Position numbers and translations under genes: made by a program | Assembly: GCF_031801495.1 (NCBI RefSeq) | Contig: NZ_JAOEGC010000001.1 | Location: 620,001-684,000, forward strand | From: Agrobacterium tumefaciens_K | GTDB taxonomy: Bacteria; Pseudomonadota; Alphaproteobacteria; Rhizobiales; Rhizobiaceae | Direction of reading: 5' to 3' | DNA length: 64,000 nt | The notes under the pieces: generated by a model | Seen by the model: the letters and a program-made list of their open reading frames with translations, nothing else | Database searches by the model: none | Told to the model about the DNA's origin: nothing | Shown: positions 33,385 to 41,837 of the stretch, in pieces | Layout of the letters: every line of letters begins with the position of its first letter | How positions within the stretch are numbered: the first letter of the stretch is position 1

Positions 33385-34893
33385 TTACTTGATGCCGATT
33401 TCAGACAGTTGCAGCATCGAGTTCGTTGCGATGGTCGGTTTGAAATCCAGCCGTTCGGAAACTCGCGAGAAACCGACCATATGGAAGAGATCGACGTCTG
33501 CAACAACATCATCGTGCAAATAGGCAAACAGCTCGGACCAGAGTTTGGCGCGCTCGTCGCCGACGGCCGCTGACGCACGCTTGATAAGGTCATCCACCTT
33601 CGGATCGGAGAAGCCCGACTGAGTGCCGTCTGATGCATATTTGAAGAACATCGTGAACGACGGGTCGCCCTTGGAGTTGTCGTGCATTGCAGCGACGATG
33701 ATCGGTCCGCGGCCTTCCTTGAAAGGCTTGGAATAATAGCTTTCGTGTTCAGCGACTTCAACGAACTTGAGATCGGTCTTGAAGCCGACTTCTTGAAGCT
33801 GGGATTGGATCGCTTCCATGATCTCGGTCACGTTCGGGAAGTTGGCCGTGCGGGCGATGATGGTGATCGGGGTGTCCACCTTTACTCCATCGGCCTTTGC
33901 CTCATCGAGAAGCTTCTTAGCGCCATCGGGGTCGTACGGGAAGACCTTGACGTCCGGGTTCCAGCCGAGTGTCGTTGGCGGCACAAGTGCGGTCGCCAGA
34001 ACCGCGCCTTCGGGAACCAGCGTGCCGATGAATGCCTGACGGTCGATTGCAAGGTTCAGGGCGCGACGGACGCGAACATCGTTCAGCGGTGCGATATTGT
34101 GGTCGAGGCGAAGATAGACCGTTTCACTGTCGAGGTAGGAAAAATCGGTTTTCTTGTTTGTCGCGTCGAGCTGCGAGATGGACGGTGAAAGATCCGCCTC
34201 GCCCGCCTGCACCATCGCCGCACGAACCGAGGGATCGGCGCGGAACAGATAGGTGGCTTCTGTCACCGCCGGTTTGCTACCCCAGTAATCGTCGCGGGAT
34301 GTCAGAACGATCTGTTGACCCGGCGTCCAGTTGCTCAGCTTGTAGGGACCGGTACCGACCGGCTCGCGGATGAATTCCAGAGGCGTTTCTTCCGGAACGA
34401 TCGTGACCAGCGACATCAGCAGAGGCAGGATCGGTTGGGCCGGATCCGCCTTGAAATCGATGGTGTAGTCGTCGACGATCGTGGGCGTGATCGTCATGCC
34501 GCCGAAATAGCGGCGGGATTCGCAGGCGTTCTTGTCGCTCATGATGCGATCGAAGCTGTGCTTTACATCCTTGGCGTCGAAGCCGGTGCCGTCGGAGAAC
34601 TTTACGCCCTGACGCAGATGGAAGCGCCAGCTGCCATCGGCATTCTGTTCCCATTTTTCGGCAAGGCGCGGCATGACGCCCTTGTTGTTGCGAACATCAA
34701 GCTCCGTGAGGGTTTCGCTCACATTCTGCATGATGATGCGACCGATATTGGAGCGCGTTGCCATGCACGGCTCAAGAAGGTCCGCTTCTTCGGCAAGCAC
34801 GATCTTGATCGGCCCGGAGGCAGCATGCGCAGGTGTTATCGCAGATAGCGCGCTACCCATCAGAAGCGTCGCAAGCATGAGGGTTCGTTTCAT
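33385..34893 (-). CDS. Periplasmic solute-binding protein, peptide-type (family 5)
   Basis: A 502-residue exported protein: signal peptide MKRTLMLATLLMGSALSAIT then PAHA-A cleavage. The mature part shows the family signature WRFHLRQGVKFSDGTGFDAKDV, VGTGPYKLSNWTPGQ and the late VRRALNLAIDRQAFI. It delivers the ligand to the two permeases encoded downstream. GGAGGAGAATGAA precedes its ATG. It begins the minus-strand operon that ends in the DapA-family gene, and is divergent from the sialidase-like gene. Confidence 0.94.
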   Translation of the reverse strand: MKRTLMLATLLMGSALSAITPAHAASGPIKIVLAEEADLLEPCMATRSNIGRIIMQNVSETLTELDVRNNKGVMPRLAEKWEQNADGSWRFHLRQGVKFSDGTGFDAKDVKHSFDRIMSDKNACESRRYFGGMTITPTIVDDYTIDFKADPAQPILPLLMSLVTIVPEETPLEFIREPVGTGPYKLSNWTPGQQIVLTSRDDYWGSKPAVTEATYLFRADPSVRAAMVQAGEADLSPSISQLDATNKKTDFSYLDSETVYLRLDHNIAPLNDVRVRRALNLAIDRQAFIGTLVPEGAVLATALVPPTTLGWNPDVKVFPYDPDGAKKLLDEAKADGVKVDTPITIIARTANFPNVTEIMEAIQSQLQEVGFKTDLKFVEVAEHESYYSKPFKEGRGPIIVAAMHDNSKGDPSFTMFFKYASDGTQSGFSDPKVDDLIKRASAAVGDERAKLWSELFAYLHDDVVADVDLFHMVGFSRVSERLDFKPTIATNSMLQLSEIGIK

Positions 34894-35279
34894 TTCATTC
34901 TCCTCCCAGATCAGAAACTCGACTGCCGGTTTCGGTTGCTCCGCTAAGGTGACGACTGAATGTCAGCGCCCGCAGGCGTCACTTCAGGTCGCTAACAGCG
35001 GTGTTGCCTCCTCCCAGGCAGATATCCATCGGCTCTCGCCTTTAGCCCATCATGGTGTGGGCCGGCTTCGGGCCTTCGATGGCAAGCATTCACCGGAACG
35101 CAAAGTTTGTCAAATTAATTTCTTTATGGATTTAAAATCAAAAAGCTAAAAGAAATTTTTATTATTGAAAAACATATAGTTATGTGTAATTTCTTTGGTT
35201 TAATTGTTTGGTTTTCTATTTTATGAAACTTGACAACTTTTGCGTTCTGACGTTTCTGTCATGGCAGGAGGAGGCTAAA
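34894..35279. promoter_or_regulatory. A/T-rich divergent promoter region between the ABC operon and the sialidase-like operon
   Basis: About 390 bases without a gene. The half next to the sialidase-like gene (35095-35230) is strikingly A/T-rich compared with the coding surroundings. It contains the dyad ACATAtagtTATGT at 35172-35185, a candidate operator for the FadR-type regulator of the island. No ORF of interest is present. Confidence 0.5.
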
Positions 35280-36458
35280 ATGACCCCTGAAGACATCGCT
35301 AATGCCATGAATGGAGACGTTCGCCGGGTTTCGGATACCCGGCATGAGGCGTTTCTGAACTCCCCCATGATCCAGAATCATGCCAGTTTCCTGCATCTCC
35401 TCGAAGACGGTTCGCTGATCTGCGCCTGGTTTGGCGGTACGCTGGAAGGGAAATCCGACATTTCCATATTCGCATCCGTGCTGACGGCTGGATCGGAACA
35501 TTGGGGGGAGCCGCAACGGCTGAGCTTCGATTCCGAGCATTCCGAGCAGAACCCGGTGTTTTTCACGGCCCCAGATGGCACCTTGTGGCTGTTCCACACG
35601 TCCCAGCCGTCCGGCAATCAGGATGAATGCCGAATTCGCATGGCGCGTGTTAGCAGAGACGTTTCGGCTCCCGCGGTACTGAAGGCGGAGGCGGGGCGTT
35701 TTCTGGATCTGCCACGCGGCAGCTTTGTCCGTGCACCGTTGAGAATTCGCGATGACGGCGCGTGGTTACTGCCGATTTTTCGCTGTATTCCGCGGCCGGG
35801 CCAGAAGTGGAACGGCAGTCATGACAATGCGGCCATCGGCATATCCACGGATGGAGGCCAGAGCTGGCACCTCGAGGATCTGCCGGAATCGACCGGATGC
35901 GTTCACATGAGTCCCGTCAAAACCGGTGACGAGAGCCTGGCTGCGTTCTTTCGCCGGCGTCAGGCGGATTTCGTCTATCGTACGGAGAGCGTGGACGGTG
36001 GACGTACATGGTCTGTCCCGCACGCGACCGACGTGCCGAACAACAATTCCTCCATTGCTGTCATTGGCCTGGCGGACGGGCGCCTCGCGATGATCTGCAA
36101 TCCGACGAACGCGGAACAATCCAGCCAGCGGCGCGCCTCACTTTACGACGAACTCGGAGAGGATGATGACCGTCCGGATGCCGATCCGACGGGCGGATGC
36201 GTTCCGATCTGGGGCGTGCCACGTTCACCGGTCAGTGTCTGCCTGTCTGACGATGGCGGCCGGACGTTCGGGAAACGTATCGTCATCGAAGACGGCCCGG
36301 GCACCTGCCTTTCGAACGATTCAACGGACGGACGCAACAGGGAAATGTCCTATCCCTGGCTGCTCGAAGGCCGGGACGGCAGCCTTCACATCGCTTACAC
36401 CTATTATCGACGCGCAATCAAATATGTTCGTCTGGCGCCCGGCTGGGCTGGAGCTTGA
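35280..36458 (+). CDS. Cytoplasmic sialidase-fold (BNR/Asp-box) protein
   Basis: A 392-residue beta-propeller protein of the exo-alpha-sialidase (BNR_2) type. Three Asp-box motifs are visible: STDGGQSW, SVDGGRTW and SDDGGRTF, plus the early ASFLHLLEDGSLICAWFGG and late LSNDSTDGRNREMSYPWLLE typical of this branch. There is no signal peptide, unlike secreted sialidases, so it probably acts on an imported substrate. GGAGGAGG precedes ATG 35280. It begins an operon with pdxA2 and an iron alcohol dehydrogenase. Whether it is a glycosidase, lyase or hydratase is not determinable here. Confidence 0.82.
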   Translation: MTPEDIANAMNGDVRRVSDTRHEAFLNSPMIQNHASFLHLLEDGSLICAWFGGTLEGKSDISIFASVLTAGSEHWGEPQRLSFDSEHSEQNPVFFTAPDGTLWLFHTSQPSGNQDECRIRMARVSRDVSAPAVLKAEAGRFLDLPRGSFVRAPLRIRDDGAWLLPIFRCIPRPGQKWNGSHDNAAIGISTDGGQSWHLEDLPESTGCVHMSPVKTGDESLAAFFRRRQADFVYRTESVDGGRTWSVPHATDVPNNNSSIAVIGLADGRLAMICNPTNAEQSSQRRASLYDELGEDDDRPDADPTGGCVPIWGVPRSPVSVCLSDDGGRTFGKRIVIEDGPGTCLSNDSTDGRNREMSYPWLLEGRDGSLHIAYTYYRRAIKYVRLAPGWAGA

Positions 36459-36472
36459 AGCAGGAGAGTTTG

Positions 36473-37429
36473 ATGACCAACATCATCGGTATCACAATGG
36501 GCGATCCTTGCGGCGTCGGTCCCGAGATCATTGTCAGGGCGCTTGCCGAAATGTCTGCGGACGATCGTGCGGCAACACGGGTCTACGGCAATCTCGCCAC
36601 GCTCGAAGCGGCGCGGCAGGCGCTCGGAGCTTCAATCGATCTGGCGCCTTTCGTCGTCGATCTGCCGATTGCGGGTGCTCCATTGCCGTGGGGCAAGCTG
36701 CTTCCCGAAGCCGGTGATGCGGCTTTCAGGTTCATCGAGCGCGCGGTTCGCGATGCCGAGGCCGGTAAGATCGGATGCATCGTGACGGCCCCGATCAACA
36801 AGGAAGCCCTGAACCTCGCAGGCCATCATTACGACGGCCACACCGGCATGTTGCGCAGTCTGACCGGCTCGTCGGCAGCCTACATGCTTCTGGCATCCGA
36901 TCGCCTCAAGGTCATTCATGTGTCCACACATGTCTCGCTACAGGAAGCAATCCGTCGTGCGACCACCGAGAGGGTTCTGAAGACCATACGGGCCGGAAAT
37001 GACCACCTCAAGCGCATCGGCTACGAGCGTCCGCGGATTGCCGTGGCTGGTATCAATCCGCATTGCGGTGAAAACGGGCTGTTCGGCACCGAGGATGACG
37101 ACCAGATCGCTCCGGCAGTGGCTGCCGCACGGGCGGAAGGCATAGAGGTCAGTGGGCCGATCTCCGCCGATACGGTTTTCCACCGGGCCTATTCCGGGGC
37201 TTTCGATCTGGTGGTGGCGCAATACCACGATCAGGGTCACATTCCGATCAAGCTGGTAGCCTTCGATACGGCTGTGAATGTTTCGGTGGACCTGCCCATC
37301 GACCGCACGTCCGTGGATCATGGCACCGCCTTCGATATTGCCGGCAAGGGCATCGCCAATCACGGCAACATGAACTCGGCCATCGCCTACGCCCGCAAGC
37401 TCGTGGATGGCCCCAACAAGCAAGGATGA
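36473..37429 (+). CDS. pdxA2: PdxA2-type 4-phospho-D-threonate/erythronate dehydrogenase
   Basis: A 318-residue NAD-dependent dehydrogenase of the PdxA family: IGITMGDPCGVGPEI, TAPINKEALNLAGHHYDGHT (metal-ligand His), VAGINPHCGENGLFG, and YHDQGHIPIKL. PdxA2 proteins coupled to DUF1537 kinases oxidise and decarboxylate 4-phospho-tetronates to dihydroxyacetone phosphate; the kinase lies 2 kb downstream in the same island, so I prefer this role over pyridoxine synthesis. ATG 36473 has CAGGAG upstream; a TTG at 36455 overlapping the previous stop is less likely. Confidence 0.88.
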   Translation: MTNIIGITMGDPCGVGPEIIVRALAEMSADDRAATRVYGNLATLEAARQALGASIDLAPFVVDLPIAGAPLPWGKLLPEAGDAAFRFIERAVRDAEAGKIGCIVTAPINKEALNLAGHHYDGHTGMLRSLTGSSAAYMLLASDRLKVIHVSTHVSLQEAIRRATTERVLKTIRAGNDHLKRIGYERPRIAVAGINPHCGENGLFGTEDDDQIAPAVAAARAEGIEVSGPISADTVFHRAYSGAFDLVVAQYHDQGHIPIKLVAFDTAVNVSVDLPIDRTSVDHGTAFDIAGKGIANHGNMNSAIAYARKLVDGPNKQG

Positions 37430-37434
37430 GTCCC

Positions 37435-38553
37435 ATGACAATTGCTCCAATCGTCATTCATCAGCCCAGGCGGCTTGTTGTCGGGGCTGGCACCATCTCG
37501 AAGGTAGGGCCGTGGGCGGAGAACGTCGCCAGCACTCTGGTCATTGCAACCGGCATCACCTCTACCTTTGTCGAGCGGCTGGGTCTGTCTGGAAAGGTCG
37601 ATGTCTTCGATGCCATTCCGGGCGAACCGGATATTGCAACTCTGGACGCTGCGCTGGAAAAGGCGCGCGACTGCAAGCCCGACCTGATCGTCGGGCTGGG
37701 TGGTGGCTCCGTCATGGATGTTGCCAAGCTCGTTGCCGTTCTCTGGGATAGCGACCAGACCCTTGCGGAGGTTGCTGGACCGGACAGGGTTGCCGGTCGC
37801 AATACAAGGCTGGTCCAGATCGCCACGACGGCCGGAACGGGGTCGGAAGCGGGTATCCGCTCACTGATCACCGATCCGGTGAAGGGCAGCAAGATCGCGG
37901 TCGAAAGCCCGTTCATGATTGCCGATTTGGCGGTTCTCGATCCCGAGCTGACCTATTCGGTTCCGCCCGCGGTCACTGCCGCGACGGGTATCGACGCCAT
38001 GGCGCATTGCGTCGAAGCCTTCACCAACCGCAAGGCACATCCGATGATCGACGGCTTTGCGCGCATGGGGTTCGAACTCGTCGGCAAATATCTAGCGCGT
38101 GCCGTCCGGAATGGCGAGGATACCGAGGCGCGTGAGGGGCTGATGCTGGCGTCTTATTACGGCGGCATTTGCCTCGGCCCGGTCAATACGGCCGCAGGTC
38201 ATGCCATCGCTTATCCGCTCGGAACCTTGCTGCATCTGCCGCACGGTCTGGCCAACGCGATCATCTTCCCGCATGTGCTGTCCTTCAATCAGCCCGTTGT
38301 GGCTGCCAAGACTGCGGAAGTGGCGCAAGCGCTCGGGCTGGGCGAAGGTCTGGATCAGATCAGCCTTCGGCAGTCGGCTGTTGCCTTCTGTGCCGATCTG
38401 GGTGTCGAAATGTCCCTGAAGGCGCACGGGGCAACGGAGGACGATTTATCGCGCTACGCCAAGGATGCGCATGCGATCCGCCGGCTGATGGATAACAATC
38501 CGGTCGACATGAGCGTTGAGGACGTTCACGCGATATACAGGCAGGCATTTTAA
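37435..38553 (+). CDS. Iron-containing alcohol dehydrogenase
   Basis: A 372-residue group III dehydrogenase. Nucleotide-binding GGGSVMDVAKLVAV, phosphate loop TTAGTGSEAG, and Fe ligands in DAMAHCVEAF and HAIAYPLGTLLHLPHGLANA (in parts; DxxxH, then two His) are visible. It probably oxidises a hydroxy-acid or aldehyde intermediate of the imported compound. ATG 37435 is favoured by AAGGATG spacing; an ATG at 37426 overlapping the pdxA2 stop (ATGA) is the alternative. It is the last gene of the plus-strand operon and ends at a bidirectional hairpin. Confidence 0.9.
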   Translation: MTIAPIVIHQPRRLVVGAGTISKVGPWAENVASTLVIATGITSTFVERLGLSGKVDVFDAIPGEPDIATLDAALEKARDCKPDLIVGLGGGSVMDVAKLVAVLWDSDQTLAEVAGPDRVAGRNTRLVQIATTAGTGSEAGIRSLITDPVKGSKIAVESPFMIADLAVLDPELTYSVPPAVTAATGIDAMAHCVEAFTNRKAHPMIDGFARMGFELVGKYLARAVRNGEDTEAREGLMLASYYGGICLGPVNTAAGHAIAYPLGTLLHLPHGLANAIIFPHVLSFNQPVVAAKTAEVAQALGLGEGLDQISLRQSAVAFCADLGVEMSLKAHGATEDDLSRYAKDAHAIRRLMDNNPVDMSVEDVHAIYRQAF

Positions 38554-38569
38554 CGCCTGATGCCGTATT

Positions 38570-38596
38570 GACCCGGTAGCGGTTCGCTGCCGGGTC
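38570..38596. terminator. Bidirectional hairpin between convergent operons
   Basis: GACCCGGTAGCG and CGCTGCCGGGTC form a 12-bp stem (one wobble) with loop GTT, 16 bases after the dehydrogenase stop and 2 bases from the GntR stop. It can serve both convergent transcripts. Confidence 0.7.
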
Positions 38597-38598
38597 GA

Positions 38599-39306
38599 TC
38601 AATCCGTATGGGAAGACTGGAACAGGCGGTCACGCGATCCCACCAGATGGTCGTGCATGAGCTTTCTTGCCTCCTCGCTTTGTCCGGCCGCGATTGCGTT
38701 GGCGATCGCCTCATGTTCGGCAAATACCCGTGTCAGACCGGAAGCCTCGCGCTTGACCGATGCACCGTGGAATTTCATCCCGACGGCAATGTGCTCCTTC
38801 AAGGCTTCCATGGCTGTCGAGAAATAGCTGTTCTTGGCCGCGCGTGCGATGGCCAGATGAAACTGGTAGTCCGCATCGACGCGGTGCGATTGCCGGTTGG
38901 TGGCGTCGCGCAGAAGCTCGAGCGCTTTCTGGATGCTGGCAAGCTTTTCCGCATCGTGGCGCAAAGCTGCTGCAGCTGCTGCCGCCGGTTCGAGCGTAAG
39001 CCGGAATTCGTAGCAGTTGAGAAGATCGGCGACGTTCTCTAGCTGCCCGAAGCCGAGCGGCTCGCGAAGACCGAGCGCGCGCACGAAGCTTCCCGCGCCT
39101 CGACGGGAATAGATGAAACCCTGCTCGCGCAAACGCCGAAGCGCCTCTCGCACCACGGGACGCGAAACTTCAAATTCGACCGCGAGCTCATGTTCGGTTG
39201 GCAGCCGCTCATCAGGCTTGTAGGCGCCGGACTTGATGGCCCGATGCATGCGTTCGAAAACGAGATCGGGAAGGCCTTTGCGTGCCGTTCCGCTGACAAT
39301 TCCCAT
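38599..39306 (-). CDS. GntR-family regulator, FadR/FCD subfamily
   Basis: A 235-residue repressor. The winged HTH (about 12-75) includes RLPTEHELAVEFEVSRPVVREALRRL and GAGSFV; the all-helical FCD effector domain follows, with metal-site residues in DYQFHLAIARAAKN and EHEAIANAI. Regulators of this class bind sugar acids such as galactonate, gluconate or tetronates. Its ATG follows the kinase stop directly, with GGGAGGAT upstream, so it is co-transcribed with the kinase and likely controls the whole island from 28.9 to 40.3 kb. Confidence 0.9.
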   Translation of the reverse strand: MGIVSGTARKGLPDLVFERMHRAIKSGAYKPDERLPTEHELAVEFEVSRPVVREALRRLREQGFIYSRRGAGSFVRALGLREPLGFGQLENVADLLNCYEFRLTLEPAAAAAAALRHDAEKLASIQKALELLRDATNRQSHRVDADYQFHLAIARAAKNSYFSTAMEALKEHIAVGMKFHGASVKREASGLTRVFAEHEAIANAIAAGQSEEARKLMHDHLVGSRDRLFQSSHTD

Positions 39307-40332
39307 CTAGCCGATCCTCCCGAGAATCGATTCTGCAATATTTTTCAGGGTATCCGGATGACCGAACCCGCCTGATTTCGTTATGACATATCGCCCATCA
39401 ATCTGGCCAACGCCAAGTCCCGGCACGCATTCACCAAGAAGCCGGAAGCGCGAAACATTCATTTCATGCATCACGGCTTCCGCCGTTGCGCCACCCGACA
39501 GCAGGAGCGTCGTTGCCGGCCCAGGCATGTACGGCACGACACTTAGCGCCAGTTGTCTGGAAACCTCCTGTGACGAGCATTCTGTGCCACCGGGCGTTGC
39601 CTGGACAAGTGTAATCGGCAAGGTGTGTGGATAACTCCCCGTAACGCCGTTCGGAGCCTCGATATGGCTGATTCCGCCAAGTCCGCGCAAGGCATCGATC
39701 TGCGCGAGGGTAATAGGGTCACGGGATCCCACCACGAACAGGGCTTGCCCGGCGGGTAGCTCCGTCAGCGCCGCGCTGCTTCGTCCCGTCATGCTTTGGG
39801 CCAACGCTTCGGCAAGACCCCTGGCGCCGATCAGCAGATCGACCCCGGCCGTATCCGGAGATTCCAGTGCGCTCGTTATGTCCTGCTGGGTAATTGTATC
39901 GGGGATCAGGCTCTTTTCAGCATGCGGCCCCAGCTTTTCCCTGATCGAGATCGGTGTGGGGACACCGAAACCGCAGACATGGCCGTCAGCAACCACACGT
40001 TCGAATTCAGGTATGGCCGGGGCAACGAGTGCGAGATCGAAGGGCGTTTCGTCAAGCTCGGCAGCAATGTGCCCCTTCAACCGGGAGTCGATCTTCTTGA
40101 ACAGACGGGCCGCCTTGGGCAGCAGAGCTATAACCTGCTTCGTGATCGCGCGGGCATTTTCCACGCTGCCGTCCCTGCATGCCAGATCGATGCTGAGGAC
40201 GTCTGGGTGGTCCTGCAGGGCTGCGGCAATTCCATCGACTGTAATGGCAATTTCGGTCGAAAGGCCGCGGCCCGCAAAGGGTGCGGCGGCGTCCAGCGCG
40301 CCTGTCAAATCATCGGCCAGTATCGCCAGCAT
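39307..40332 (-). CDS. Four-carbon acid sugar kinase (DUF1537 family)
   Basis: A 341-residue ATP-dependent kinase phosphorylating a tetronate such as threonate or erythronate at O4. The family hallmarks are the N-terminal AILADDLTGALDAAAPFAGRG, KKIDSRLKGHIAAEL with the catalytic lysine-arginine region, and the C-terminal LLLSGGATAEAVMHEM glycine loop with GGFG nearby. In known pathways it works with PdxA2, also present here. The start at 40332 has GGAGA with 9-base spacing; ATG 40341 sits too close to that Shine-Dalgarno. Confidence 0.9.
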   Translation of the reverse strand: MLAILADDLTGALDAAAPFAGRGLSTEIAITVDGIAAALQDHPDVLSIDLACRDGSVENARAITKQVIALLPKAARLFKKIDSRLKGHIAAELDETPFDLALVAPAIPEFERVVADGHVCGFGVPTPISIREKLGPHAEKSLIPDTITQQDITSALESPDTAGVDLLIGARGLAEALAQSMTGRSSAALTELPAGQALFVVGSRDPITLAQIDALRGLGGISHIEAPNGVTGSYPHTLPITLVQATPGGTECSSQEVSRQLALSVVPYMPGPATTLLLSGGATAEAVMHEMNVSRFRLLGECVPGLGVGQIDGRYVITKSGGFGHPDTLKNIAESILGRIG

Positions 40333-40653
40333 GCCAACCATTCTCCATATGTTGTAATCTTTATAATTATATAAAATCGTTTAAAGTCAATCTATAATAG
40401 GAGAGCGCAAACAACATGTGTGACATCTGCGCTGAACGCGCGACGCGCCGGCAGACGGGCGGAAATGTCAAGTCGGGTGAGAAGCAGCTGGAATGATGAT
40501 GCTTTTGGCTGGCACAAGGCAGCAATGCACCGGTCTTGCTGACGGGTGCAGCCAGTTTCCTGATTGTGGAGGTTCAGGGCGCCAAAGCAAACATAATGCG
40601 GCGTCCGGCCAGTGCCGGACACCGCGGTTTCAGTGGAGAAGGGCTGTCAGCCC
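40333..40653. other. Intergenic stretch between the kinase and C-S lyase genes
   Basis: The 80 bases before the kinase are A/T-rich and contain the palindrome TATAATTATA at 40362-40371, probably part of the kinase-regulator promoter. GTCCGGC and GCCGGAC at 40603-40620 (loop CAGT) and AAGGGCT and AGCCCTT at 40639-40655 (loop GTC) are hairpins able to end the C-S lyase transcript. No gene is recognised. Confidence 0.55.
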
Positions 40654-41805
40654 TTACTTTCCTGCAGAGGAGAGTGCCTGTTCCATGCGGTCTAGCCCTT
40701 CGGTCAGAAGGGTTCTGGGGCAGCCGAAGTTGACACGAAGATAGTGGCGGTAAGCTTCGCCAAATTCGTGCCCCGCGCTGAAGCCGACCTTCCCATGTTC
40801 CAGGAAAAAAGCCTGAGGATCCGGGCTGAGGTTAAGTTTGCTGCAATCGAGCCAGGCGAGGAATGTGCTTTCGGCTTTGATCAGGCGGATATCCGCGAAC
40901 CGGCGCGCGACTTCCTGCGAGAGATAGTCGCGGTTCGCCTGGATGTAGCTCAGCATCCGCGTCTTCCATTCGCCTGCCTTTGCGTAGGCGGCAAGCGTGG
41001 CCTCAAGGCCAAGGATATTCACGCTATCGACCATGCCGAGGCGTGATGCGGCAAATTTCTCGCGTGTCGCCTTGTTCTTGATGATTGCGAAGGCGGTTTT
41101 GAGGCCAGCGATGTTGTAGGCCTTGCTGCCCGCCATCAGAGTGATCGTACGGTTGGCGGCGTCGTCGGAAAGGCTCGCAATCGGCGTATGGTGGCGACCG
41201 TCCAGCAGCAGTTCGCAATGGATTTCGTCAGATATGATCAGCGTGTCGTTCTTCCGGCACAGTTCGGCGATCGCCAGCAGTTCATCACGGGTAAAGACCT
41301 TGCCGGTCGGGTTTTGTGGATTGCAAAGCAGAAACGCCTTCGATTGCGCCAGTTCCTCGGCGAACGTGTCGAGGTCGATCTTCCAGCCGTTCTCGGTTGG
41401 GGTGAGCGGCGCTTCTTTACGAATCAGCCCCCAGTGACCTGCGGCATTCAGAATCGGGCGATACACGGGTGTCTGCACCAGCAGGCCATCGCCCGGCTGT
41501 AGCATAGCCTTCAATGCCATGTTGAAGCCCGGCTCCACACCAGGCAGGAAGACGATTTCTTCCGGCAGAACGTCCCAGCCGTATTTCACGCGCATATCGG
41601 CGACGATCTGGGCGCGCAGTTCATCCTTGGCGACGCCGTAGCCAAGGATCGGGTGCTCAAGCCGGGCACGAATGGCCTCGACGATTTCCGGCGCGACCTG
41701 AAAATCCATGTCCGCAACCCACATTGGCAGCACATCGGCGGAATATTTGCTCCACTTGGAGCTGCCGGAGCCCATGCGATCATATACGGTGTCGAAGTCG
41801 GTCAT
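40654..41805 (-). CDS. PatB/MalY-type cystathionine beta-lyase (PLP C-S lyase)
   Basis: A 383-residue class I PLP enzyme that beta-eliminates S-substituted cysteines to pyruvate, ammonia and a thiol. Signatures: MWVADMDFQVAPEI, HPILGYG, LCNPQNPTGKVF, ISDEIHCELLLDG, and the PLP lysine in MAGSKAYNIAGLK; the end HYLRVNFGCPR binds substrate carboxylate. ATG 41805 begins the conserved N-terminus; an upstream in-frame alternative overlaps the previous gene. It is the last gene of a minus-strand operon with an amidohydrolase and a racemase, pointing to use of a cyclic or N-modified cysteine derivative (inference). Confidence 0.9.
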   Translation of the reverse strand: MTDFDTVYDRMGSGSSKWSKYSADVLPMWVADMDFQVAPEIVEAIRARLEHPILGYGVAKDELRAQIVADMRVKYGWDVLPEEIVFLPGVEPGFNMALKAMLQPGDGLLVQTPVYRPILNAAGHWGLIRKEAPLTPTENGWKIDLDTFAEELAQSKAFLLCNPQNPTGKVFTRDELLAIAELCRKNDTLIISDEIHCELLLDGRHHTPIASLSDDAANRTITLMAGSKAYNIAGLKTAFAIIKNKATREKFAASRLGMVDSVNILGLEATLAAYAKAGEWKTRMLSYIQANRDYLSQEVARRFADIRLIKAESTFLAWLDCSKLNLSPDPQAFFLEHGKVGFSAGHEFGEAYRHYLRVNFGCPRTLLTEGLDRMEQALSSAGK

Positions 41806-41837
41806 GCCTGTCAAAATCTCCTTGTCTCTTCCGTCGC

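Noticed and set aside
36473..37429. PdxA for vitamin B6 synthesis
   Set aside because: Neighbouring DUF1537 kinase and catabolic genes favour the PdxA2 role; canonical pdxA in proteobacteria is usually beside ksgA or surA.
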